A DNA stretch of 64,000 nucleotides, taken from the NCBI GenBank assembly GCA_015680685.1, contig MNCI01009596.1:226307-290306 (forward strand), read 5' to 3'. The first letter of the stretch is position 1, and every line of letters starts with the position of its first letter. The stretch is from Gnetum montanum (Eukaryota > Streptophyta > Gnetopsida > Gnetales > Gnetaceae). Of this stretch, positions 45,935-56,330 are shown piece by piece. The translations under genes were made by a program, and so were the position numbers. Below the pieces are notes generated by a model. It saw nothing but the letters and a program-made list of their open reading frames with translations, had not been told where the DNA came from and ran no database searches.

Positions 45935-48300
45935 ATGTCTTCTTCTTCTCATAGGAGTGATTCTCCATCTAACAAAGAATTGAACAAATAGATCAACAAG
46001 TGCCCCACTAATACAAGGTGGCATATGCTCATCTCGATGAGTATGTGCCCAACTTCACCTTCATCGTACACCAAGATGAATAGATGCGATGGCAGGACTT
46101 GGAGGGCAACATTGTGTTGCTGCCCAATTGATCGATTCCTACCAAGGTTAGGTTTACAAGGACTTCATTCGGAATATGTTGTGTAGGATAGTAACACTAG
46201 GGAGTACCATCCCACAGATGCATAATGTAAAATGGATTAGCTACAAGAGAAGCATTATGAAAGTGCAAAAGGAAAATGGTTCAATGGCTTCTCATTCTTG
46301 TTATACAAAAGAGATGGTGAGAGCTTCTTCTCTAAGGGCTCTCCATTCAATGACACTCCTCTCTTTGACTTCAGCCAAGAAGGCCAAAACTAGAACCTGT
46401 AGTCTACTATCCATAATCCTGGCTCTGGCAAGAATGGATCCCATGATCAAAAGGGATCCAGGGAGGAGGATCATTATAGAAATGAGGATAAGCATCACAA
46501 TTGTGATCATGATCGTGCTTGTGGCCATGACCACTGAAGAGGGGGCAACAATCACTGTGGTGGTGCTAGTCCTCCTTCCTCTTTACCTTCATCATCATCT
46601 TCTTCCTCTTCTGGCTCCGAATGTAACTGTAAAGGGTGAAATTGTGGTGGAGGTGACTGACAAGACAAAAATGATCGTAGGGCCTATCAGGCAAGTTAAG
46701 ATCAAGGGTGCATGCATTTAAGGGAGGCTCATCATCATGAAAGTGGGGGCAATAGAGGACATCAAAGGCACCATGGCCACCATAGTGGCCATGATTATGA
46801 TGAGCCTTTGTTTGCCACTCAAAACATGCTAAACATCATAGAGGTGGTGAGAATTCCTACAAGACATGTAAAGGATTGCCAAATCAAGAGGCTAGACATA
46901 AACAATATTCCCAAGTTTGAAGGGGGATATAATTCAAATCTGTAGAACCATCTTCAGGCCTTTCATGATGCATGTGCCTTGCAAAATGTGGAGAACAACT
47001 AGCAAACGCTTAAGTTATTCCCAAGGACACTCATTAATGAAGTAGAGAGATGGTACCTATCCCTGGAACCAGAATCCATCAGATGGTGGAGTACAATGCT
47101 CAAATTGTTGAATGACAAATATTAGACGTACTCCAGAGTATCCAACTTGAAGAGGTAGATCCAAGGATGGAAACAAGGGACACATAAATCCTTAGATGCA
47201 GCCATGGACCAATACTATTCTATGTTGCATAGATGTCTTGGCCATGGTTATTCTCAATAGGAACAACTTTACCATATCATAGATGGGCTCTGATTAAAAA
47301 CAAGGAGAACTCTTGGATTCTATGCCCAAGGGCAATTGCTAGACCTAAGAGCCCATCAAATGCAAAGGCTGATTAAGTAGGTAGCATAGGAAGAAGGCAA
47401 GTTGAGAAAACAAGAAAGTGCATAAGAATACAATAGGAACCATTCCATTAGAGAGAGGGAGGTCAACTTTTGTGATAGTGAGGAGGAGTCATCACTTAAA
47501 GAAGTGGTGAACAAAAAGACACTGCCAATCCAAAAATCTATGTTTAAAATTTTAACCAAGGCAGATAAAATGTAGGATTTGTTGGATGAAAAATTCTAAA
47601 TTTCTCTAAAAATTACAAAAGAATCAAGGGAGAAGAGTAGTGATCATGACCATAGGAGGCAGAGAGAAGCTGAACGTGTGTTCTAAAGGGGTAAGGGAAA
47701 AGTTGCTATAATAAAAAAAGTTATGGAGATAGAATTAGATGATGGTGGTGGATGTGACATTTACCACTATGAACATCCTAAAGGATGTTGCCCTATTGTG
47801 TCACACTTGTAGGAGTCGAGGGTGTATGCTCTAAATCGTAGATTGGTAAGAAGGTAAGCACCCAGAACATTATGTTATCCTCAAGGTAATCTTAGGTAGT
47901 TTCACCTACAAGAAAATCACTATCTAAGTGGAGCTCCACCACAACCATATGAGCAATACCAATAGTGGCAGTATCCACAGTCATGGTGGATGCCATCACC
48001 AAGGTAGCAATACTCTTAACGACAACCAAATTCATATGGGTACTATGTTTAGCAACTTGTTTCTTCATGTGACTCTTCCAATCATTCCACCTTCCAACAT
48101 TACTACTACCCTCTAGAGTATTACAGAACTCATTCTCCATTTACTAGAGGGGAAACCCCATGTCCATATCACCCTCTTCATGCTTCTACATATGTCCCTC
48201 CACCCTCAACCTCATTACCACCTACTTCATCAATGTAGGGAGAAATTCCACCTTAGCCGCAAGAATGCAATGCAACAAGGGTTGTTAACTTATAGTCAGC
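45935..48300 (+). pseudogene. TE4 gag, broken
   Basis: The start codon is at 45,935-45,937 (MSSSSHRSDSPS). The core includes IKRLDINNIPKFEGGYNSNL (46,883-46,942) and an HKSLDAAMDQYYSMLHRCLG segment near 47,190-47,235. The zinc-knuckle region at about 47,750-47,795 reads CDIYHYEHPKGCC, with the second Cys changed to Tyr. A His-rich stretch lies at 46,700-46,800. In-frame stops are frequent. This is the fullest gag of the plus-strand array. Confidence 0.85.
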
Positions 48301-48429
48301 TCCTTAGCTGAGTGGTTTAAAAACTAGATCATGAAAAAGACCTTTCTTTTGAACTAATAGCCCAACTGAATCATCGCATACACTTGTCGCTGGCAACCTT
48401 GCTTCTCCACCTCCCTCTACATCTAATTT

Positions 48430-51400
48430 GTTCAAGTCCCCTTCAAACCAAACACCCCCCAAAGTGCATATTGTTATGTTAACCCATGCAATACTTGATC
48501 GGATAAAGGCTGGCCATCTTCCCAAAAAACTATATGATCTTGGAAGTCCTCTTATTTACCTTCAAATCACTGGGAATGTGCTTTACAAGGCTCTTTTGGA
48601 TTTAGATATGGTATTAATATAATTTCCCATGAGATGTATAAAGCCTAGAACTTGCCTCCACTCAAGAAGAGCAATATCTATCTCAAGTTGCATGATTAGT
48701 CCATCACTATTCCCTTGGGACTAGTGGAGGACATTATGACCACTGTTTATGGGTGGTCCTACCTAGTTGATTTCCTAGTGATCTAAGTGGATAATTGCAA
48801 GGGGGACTTCCTAATCATCATGGAAAGGACTAGGCTAAGCATTGTTGATGCATAATTTGGGATCTGAGATCTTTCTCTCAAAATCTCTAAAGAAAATGTA
48901 TTCAAAAAGATTAAGAGGAAAAAAGTTTCATGCATCACGTACAGTGATAGCGGGTGCAATTGTGTGCAGAAACTATGGGCCGTTAATAGTGTATCTATCA
49001 AAGCATGTAGTTGGTGTGCTGATATATTTGAAATTCAAAAGTGCCTATATGCAGCAGCCACAAAGCAATAGGGCACCTAGTGCCTGACAGCTGATCTTGG
49101 AAGTAGCACACTTTGTATGAAACCTATTGAGAGCTTAACATGTGCCTATGTGGAAGGCATGAATGAACTGTAGCAAGTTCATCGCCAACTCTCCATTGAT
49201 GAAATTGATGATACTAATTGGGGAGAGTTGAAAATTTCTGAAAATTTTAAGCAAGAGCCCCTTGAGTTGAAAATTCTACCTACTGGCATGGAATATGCAT
49301 TCTTGAAATATTGAAAGCCAATAATAATCAATGCAAATCTTGCTCCTGAATAAAAGGAGATGGTGTTGAATGTGGTCAAAAAATGACCAAAAGTCTTTGC
49401 TTGGTCATATCTTGAACTTACAGGGATTGATCCTAGGATATGCAAGCATCGTATCTACACTGATCTGACCATGAAGCTAAGGAGATAGCCATAGCAACGA
49501 TTGAACCCTAAATTAAAGTAGATCATCAAAGGGAAAATTAAATAACTCCTTAAGGAGGGGTTTATCTATCCCATTGCAAATAGTGAGTGAGGGATCCCAC
49601 TCATGATTATGCCAAAGAAAGGTGGTAAGTGGTAGGTCTACATCAACTTTCAACTGTTGAATATGGCAACATTCAAAGATCACTTTCCATTGCCATTTGT
49701 GGATCAGGTGTTTGACACCATTTCTTGGCAATGTTATTACAATTTTTTAAATAGTTATAGTGGCTATAACCAAATCCATATTGCATCGGAGGATCAAGCC
49801 AAAACAACATTCATGAGTCCCTGGGGTACTTTTGCATATTGAAAGATGCCTTTCAACTTGTGTAATGCCCTATCACATTTCAATACCTAGTCTTGAGTAT
49901 TTTTTAGCAACAGATTGGTAGCGAGGTAGACATCTTCATGAATGACTTCTCCACCTACGGGGCTATATTTAAGCAAGCCCTAGACTATCTCAAGCAAGTG
50001 CTCAAAAGATGTGTGGAGACTAATCTTCAACTCAATTGGTAGAAGAGCCATTTGATGGTCTAGGAGGACATTATGTTGGGACATAAATTTTCACAAGCAG
50101 GAATTAAGGTTGACCTTAAAAAGATTAGGTCCATCCAAGGAATTACTCATCAACCAGAAACTATAAAAGACATTTGATCATTCCTTGGACATCCTAGTTA
50201 CTATTGGCAATTCATAGAGAATTTTTCTAAGATCATAAAACCATTGGTTGAGCTAATAAAAAAAGAAGCTTTGTTTGTTTGGACTAAGGAATGTGAAAAT
50301 GCATTTCAACAACTAAAGGAAAAACTTGTAAAAACTCCAATTATGCAGGCACTAGACTAGTCCAAACCATTTCACGTCATGACAGTCACATCAAATTATG
50401 CTTTTCAGGTTGTGCTTATGCAATTGGATGATAAGAAACATCCATATTACATCCATTGTGCAAGTTGAGGCATTGTGGATGCATAGCTAAACTACACCAT
50501 CATAGAAAAAGAATTGATGGTAGTGGTGTTTGCTTTGGAAAAGTTTAGGCACTATGTGCTTAGGTACAAAGTGTTTGTGCACATGGACCATAGTGCAATT
50601 TGCTTCTTGATGAATAAGCCAATAGTGAATCCCCATGTCACATGGTGGCTGGTGATCTCGCGAAAATTCAATCTTATGATGGTAGATTGAAAGGAAATTG
50701 AGAATATGGTCGCTGATCACTTGTTTTAGTTGTGATGGAAAAACAAAGAGGAGGAAAGCCCATTGTCTAATCAGTTTCCTAATGAACTCCTCTTTGCTAG
50801 GTCTATACCTAAATAATTACCTAAATGGTATGCTGACATTCTCACCTATCTTCTTACTCAAGAGATGTCATAAGAGCTAGATCACTAAAAGAAAAAATAG
50901 TTTCTTCACCAGGTGAAATGCTTCATGGAGATCAACGGGCACCTCTACAAGGTGTGGATTGATGGCTTGGTTTGTTGGTGTGTCCTTGATGTTGATCAAC
51001 TGTGCGTGCTCCAAGATGCTTATGAGGGAACTTGTGGAGGCCACTATGTTGGGAGATGCATGACCATTAAGATCCTAATGGCAGGGTATTACTAACCAAT
51101 GCTTTTCAGGGATGCTCACAAATTTGTCAACTCTTGTGAACGTTGCCAACATGATGGTGGAATGATTACTCAAATGAAGGAACCTCAATAGTGGATCCAA
51201 GAATTGGAACCCTTCAACATCTGAAACATTAACTTCATGGGTTCCATCACACCCATGTTAAATGAAAAGGTGTACATCATAGTTGCTATTGACTATTGTA
51301 TGAAATGGTTAGGAGCAGTAGCCATCACCAACTGTACATCTTCTACTACTACTTAGTTTGTATAGCAAAATGTTGTAAACAAGTTGGGTGTGCCACATGC

Positions 51401-52080
51401 ATTAATTTTTGATAATGAAACTCACTTTACAGGCACTACCTTTTGGAAGCTCATGTAATGCTTAGGAGTTGAGCATAAATTAACAACACTTAATCATCCC
51501 TAAGCTAATCGTCAAGCTAAGGTTACAAATAGGGAAATCATTAAGATCTTAATGAGAATAGTTAGCAAATATAGGAGAGACTGGAGCACAAAACTCAATG
51601 ATGCCCTCTAGGCCTACCGCTCCACTTGGAAGCTCTCTATAGACTACTCTCTCTACGAGTTGGTGTATGGAAAACTACCAATACTTCTTATTCAATTTAA
51701 GCTTCGTACACTTTCAACAGCCTGTGACCTTGACCTTGACTTAAGTTTAGCATAAACAAAAGATCAATGAATCTTAATTTGCTAGAAAAAAATGGATTGG
51801 TGGCCGTGTCATCTAATGAGTTGCACGAGACAATTAACAAAAAATGCCATGACCTTAGAATTAGGAAAGTTAAATTTCAACTGGGAGATAAGGTCCTCTA
51901 CTAGAACCCCACACATGTACCTCAATGAACTAAGTTCTAGACATTGTGGGAAGGGCCATACATCATTTACAAAACCTTTTCTTTTAAGGCCATGTTAATC
52001 TACAAACTTGAGAGCCTAAACAAAAAACAACTGGTCATCATGCAATAAATTAAAGCTTTCCATGAGTATACGAAAGCTAG
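48430..52080 (+). pseudogene. TE4 pol (protease, RT, RNase H, integrase), broken
   Basis: The protease site is eroded (KALLDLDMVLI at about 48,590-48,620, where TE1 has KALLDSGSSVNLI). The linker and GIDPRIC motif lie at 49,420-49,443. RT spans about 49,500-50,370, and its catalytic motif reads FMNDF at 49,935-49,949 instead of FMDDF. RNase H is at 50,440-50,740 (KELMVVVFALEKFRHYVLRY). Integrase is at 50,890-52,080: zinc-binding CERC near 51,135, INFMGS with the first catalytic Asp changed to Asn, FDNETHF, and TNREIIKILMRIVSKYRRDW. Stops are numerous, and four match TE5 positions exactly. Confidence 0.87.
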
Positions 52081-54124
52081 TTCTTGTAACACCTCCTCAG
52101 ATGAACAACGACATCAATCCTTCAGATCTCCTCCTTTCAACTTAGTTGTAAGGGAGATGGCTATCCATGCTAATCATATAAGTGGCTTCGTAATTTTTCA
52201 TTCTTTTGTTTTGCACATTTTTGTTTTACACCTTGTTATTTTTACAACTTTTTTGTTTTATGCCTTCTTTATCTTACATATTTTTGTTTTTGCTTTATTA
52301 ATTTTTTCCAATATTTGTTTTACAACATCATTAGTACTTTTTGTTTTTCTTGAATATTTTACAATTTCTTGTATATTTTTCTTTATTTTGGTGTGATTTT
52401 CTTATTGTGTTGTAATAATAACATGTCTTATTGTCTACTGGGTACAGTGCGGTTTGCTTGATGTGGGCATGTGCTATCTGGTTACTTGATTGTTGGTGTT
52501 TGGATTCTAACTTTGAATTTTGTTACTGATAACTCATACATGGTTTCTTTTTCATGAAACAAGCATTGAGCTCATGTCATCCACCCATCTACAAACTCTA
52601 TGGTGTTTTGGTTCTGGAAGTGTAAGGTCCATTTTCATTAATAAAACTTTAACAAACTTATGACCTTGGTAGTTTCTAAACTTGGAAAGGATTCAAAGGT
52701 TTGAATAGGGTGTGACTTCAAGGGGACTTAGTACTCTTTGTGCCTTTCTGCTTACTTGGGTGCATGGGTCTTTTCATGGATTTCTTATCATTTTGTGTCG
52801 ACCAATAATAGGAAGTTGAATAAGTCTTTGCATGGTATGGTTCTCATTCAAAAAAAAATCATGAAAATTCAAAGCACACCCCTTAGACAAAATAAACGAG
52901 CTACAAGCACTAGTTATGTGACTAGAAAGACATGTTACCCATGCTTGAAGGTCTCCTCTAACTAAGGCCCTTTCTTACTTCCTACTTCTCTTTTCTTCTT
53001 AAATAAGGAACGATGGTTGTTCTGTGGCAACACTCTTGTGTCTCAAGGGGGTGGACTGATCTTAGAGTGGCAATGTGAAGTCACTGAATATTGTTGGTTT
53101 TGGTTTGGACCAAGGATGGATTTTATCATATCACTTAACCACAAAATTCACAAGGAACTTTATGTGACCTTAATCGGGAACTCCATTCCACTCTCTCTAT
53201 CTCATCCATCTATGCTTTCCATGCCTCACCTCATTGCCAGTGTTCATGTTCTTGTTTATTGTCTTGGTTTGATGTGTCAAAATTCTTAGGTATTTTCTTT
53301 TGAATTTTTGTACTTAACTTTTCATAGCTATTAATCACCCATGGGGCCCATAGACTTCTTGGTTTGAGGATATGCAAGGGCAACAAGGGCATGTGCTTCC
53401 TTTGGAAAGGACCCACTTGCATACCTTTTGGTTGGGTTAGCTAAGTTCTTTATCCTTAGGAATTCTCACAATCAAATCCTTTTACGTAGCCCATTAATGA
53501 CATCCAATTGTGTACAGCTTCACAATGTTTTTCAATGAAATTCTTTTTTTTGTTATTGTGAATTCTTTAGCCCTCTTTAAGCATTTCATCACATTCAGGC
53601 TTTTTAGAATTTAATAATGGACTGCTTATCCATTTCACCCTATTTTTTAGTCTTCTCGCCAATGCTATTAAATGAAGCAATTCATCATAATCACAACCTA
53701 GCTAAGTGCAATGCCAATGAGACATGGTATCCAAAAGCTATAAGTTACACATTACACATTAATTCATGATTTTGTTGTTAGTGCAGTGGGAAGCATGGAT
53801 TAGAGGCAGGATTGTCTTCAACAGGGAATCAATAGCAACACCATGCGATGAAGACCCTTCATGATCATTGTATCTTCTCTCTCGTTCTTTAGTTGTTGGA
53901 GGTGTTGGATGTTAGTTTTGGCCAAGGTGTTCAATTCTATTGTCATTAACATCCAATTTTGTAAAAGATTGTAAATCCATACACTTGGGCACTTAGAATC
54001 TATCTATTTCATATGAGTTAATTTGCATGTCAGTTAGTAATTCCATACCTTCCTAGTATTTTGTAAGGGACTTGTTCCTTCTTTTTCTTACTCAAGGATG
54101 ACTTTTCATTTAGTCATGGGGATA
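52081..54124 (+). other. TE4 tail between integrase and LTR
   Basis: Roughly 2 kb without recognisable protein. It begins with a T-rich run of TTTTGTTTTACA-like units (52,190-52,390), then blocks that match the TE1 tail (CATCCACCCATC near 52,580; ATTCAAAGG and GGTGTGACTTCAAGGGGA near 52,690-52,725) and the TE3 tail (AAAGCACACCCCTTAGACA near 52,870; CTCTAACTAAGGCCCTT near 52,955). It ends in a polypurine-like CATGGGGATA. A 90-residue frame at 53,017-53,289 has no recognised motif. Confidence 0.7.
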
Positions 54125-55803
54125 TGATGAATTGTATTTTTTCTAGCTTCGATATCAGAGCCTAAATATTAGATACTTGATATCGAGGGCTTAGAGGTAA
54201 TGTTGGATATTCGATGATGTGGGACATTGATGAGTGACGAGGTAACCCTACACTCAACCATACAAATACAGTGTTTCACGCATGATCCGATCGAACTCTG
54301 CAGACGGACTAGTTGTGGTATCTAGACGGTTATTCTTAGATCGCAATTCGCTATCTTCCCATCTGGACTAGTGTTAACTTTGTCACGTATGGTTTAGTCC
54401 AGAGTGAGGTGTATGATGTGTTCCTATACTACTGCTACTCTTGGAGATAATGGAAAATAATATTAACTAAGCTAAGAGAGAGAGGGTGAGAGAGAATTTA
54501 AGCTAGCCTAAGTGCAATGAACATCCATTCCTCAATCATCTGTACACATCTTGGACCTCATGCATGACTACCACTGGGATTACCAAGCACAGACCCTAGG
54601 TACGCTATTGGATTACCAAGTAGTCACACTTAAATGCTCGTGATCAAGTCGTACTCATTCCGCGTTTAACAGGAGTTTAGGGTAAGAAGATGTTAACTAA
54701 GAAAGTAGTAAATAATAAGTAAATAAATAATTAAGCTAAGTGGATGCTGCAGTGATGAAGTAATCTCGATCTTTATTGTCGATCATGTGTGTGTCCAAGT
54801 ACGTCACACTCAAATAAGGATGTCGTACAATTACAATCACCACACTGCGGGCATGCACTGGGAGAGAAGGGTGAGAGAAGAACTATTTAAAATTAACACT
54901 TAAAAGAAATTCTAAAAACTAAGAACTAATTCTTCAGATTTGTCTACCTCTTATTTATAGATGAGGAGACTGGCTACGATATCACGTACGTGATATCGCT
55001 GCCAACGAAATGATAACTCATCAGATATGTGTTGGCCTATAAATATAGTGCTTGGGTTCATGGTTTAGACATAAGTTTTATCATAGTAGAGCAGAGCTCT
55101 TGTAATTTTTCTTCCATAGAGTTAGAATATTTTCCTAAGTGCCCACAACAGGAGTCATTGAGTATATGAATCTTTATTTGAACACTATTTTACCTAAGCA
55201 TGGCAGTGTGTGTGGTAATAAAGAAGAGCTTTCTGATAAACCTTGTAGCACTTGGGCTAGATTAAATATTTTCTTTATGCATTTAATGTTTTATTTAATT
55301 TTATTTAATTCTTTCAAATAGTTAAAGCTAAATTAAGCTAAGTTAAGTTAGCTAGGCTAAATAGTAATTAATTAAGCACATAAGTACGACTGCTTCGAGC
55401 ATGCGCATGACACTTGGTAATCCTAGCAATGATTAACGTTTGGTAACTTAGTAGTGTTATACGTGTTTTGGATGTATATGGAAAGTGGGACTGGATACTT
55501 ATGTTAGGATTAGTTAGAGATTAATTAGTTAGATTAAATTAGCCATTAAAAATTACTTCATTCCTTTATTTTAAGCACCAAGAGCATAAAACATAAAAAA
55601 TGATAAAAATCATATGCCTTAGTTGCACTTAACCATACTCTTGCATTTCACAAGTGTAAGTGGGAAGACAACAATTGTAATGATTAGACTTCACTTTCTA
55701 GAACTAGTGTACTTGAAGACTTACGGGCTACAAAATTTGATCAAATAATGCATGATTGCTTGTGATTCGTATGGTTGAGTGTAGTGGTATAAGTTGCTCA
55801 TTG
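54125..55803 (+). mobile_element. LTR B2: shared LTR between TE4 and TE5, interrupted by a solo LTR
   Basis: Starts TGATGAATTG at 54,125, right after TE4's polypurine-like tract, and ends at 55,803 just before the primer site TTGACACCATTGTCAGGGA. It aligns with LTR B1 on both sides of the nested LTR at 54,238-55,023. Without that insertion it is about 888 bp. The TATA box CCTATAAATATAG is near 55,037 and the AATAAAG poly(A) signal near 55,218. It serves both as TE4's 3' LTR and TE5's 5' LTR. Confidence 0.87.
54238..55023 (-). mobile_element. Solo LTR (786 bp) nested in LTR B2, imperfect target duplication GACAT/GATAT
   Basis: Starts TGATGAG at 54,238 and ends CTCATCA at 55,023 on the plus strand. 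The flanking 5-mers are GACAT (54,233-54,237) and GATAT (55,024-55,028), one mismatch apart. LTR B1 provides the empty site near 45,003-45,010. In its own sense (minus) it has GATATCACGTACGTGATATC (54,978-54,997), a TATA box (CTATAAATAAGAGG on the minus strand near 54,948-54,961), and the CACTGGGATTACCAAGC motif near 54,572-54,588. It is closest to the LTR at 28,843-29,683. Confidence 0.92.
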
Positions 55804-55958
55804 TTGACACCATTGTCAGGGACCTTTTGTTTGATATGTGTGCTATCTAGGAACTTAGTAAAAACCATTTAAAATCATTGGAATGAACCCTAAGGTCACA
55901 TCATACGAAAAAAAAATTATAACAAAGTACATTGAGTTTTATTTTTTCTAACCCTAGA

Positions 55959-56330
55959 ATGTCTTCTTCTTCTCACAGAAGTGATTCTCCATCTAAGTTT
56001 GAGCAAACATCCAATTGGCAAAGAATTGAACAAATAGATTAGCAAGTGTTCCACCAATACAGGGTGGTATATGCTCATCCCAATGAGTATGTGCCCAACT
56101 TCACCTTTATTCTACACTAGGATGAATATTAGTTACCCTTTTAATTGATATTCAATTACCACTACTACCCACTAGAATATCATCAAACCCATACTCCGTG
56201 ACCTGAGCCTCCCTCTACATATCCTCCTCTCCATCCATCATCAAATTCTACACCATCAAATACTACTCCCTTATCACCTGCTCCATCGATGTAAGGAGAG
56301 ATCCCATTGTAGTCACAATAAAGAAACACA
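55959..56330 (+). pseudogene. TE5 gag remnant with large internal deletion
   Basis: The first residues match TE4 gag (MSSSSHRSDSPS). After the segment that matches TE4 up to about 46,080 (NFTFI, then an eroded LHQDE-like stretch), the sequence jumps near 56,126 to sequence that matches TE4 near 48,090-48,300 (Pro-rich, then ending in a GNKLIVG-like run). About 2 kb of gag, including the core and zinc knuckle, is missing. Confidence 0.75.

Larger units (their letters stand above)
44905..54124 (+). mobile_element. TE4: decayed Ty3/gypsy element, first unit of a tandem LTR-internal-LTR-internal array
   Basis: The order is LTR B1, primer site, gag (45,935 to about 48,300), protease, RT, RNase H, integrase (to about 52,080), and a 2-kb tail ending in a polypurine-like CATGGGGATA (54,115-54,124). 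LTR B2 follows at 54,125 and is itself followed by another primer site and gag (TE5). TE4's 3' LTR is therefore also TE5's 5' LTR. All coding parts contain stops and frameshifts, with many TAG codons where relatives have CAG or TGG. Confidence 0.88.
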
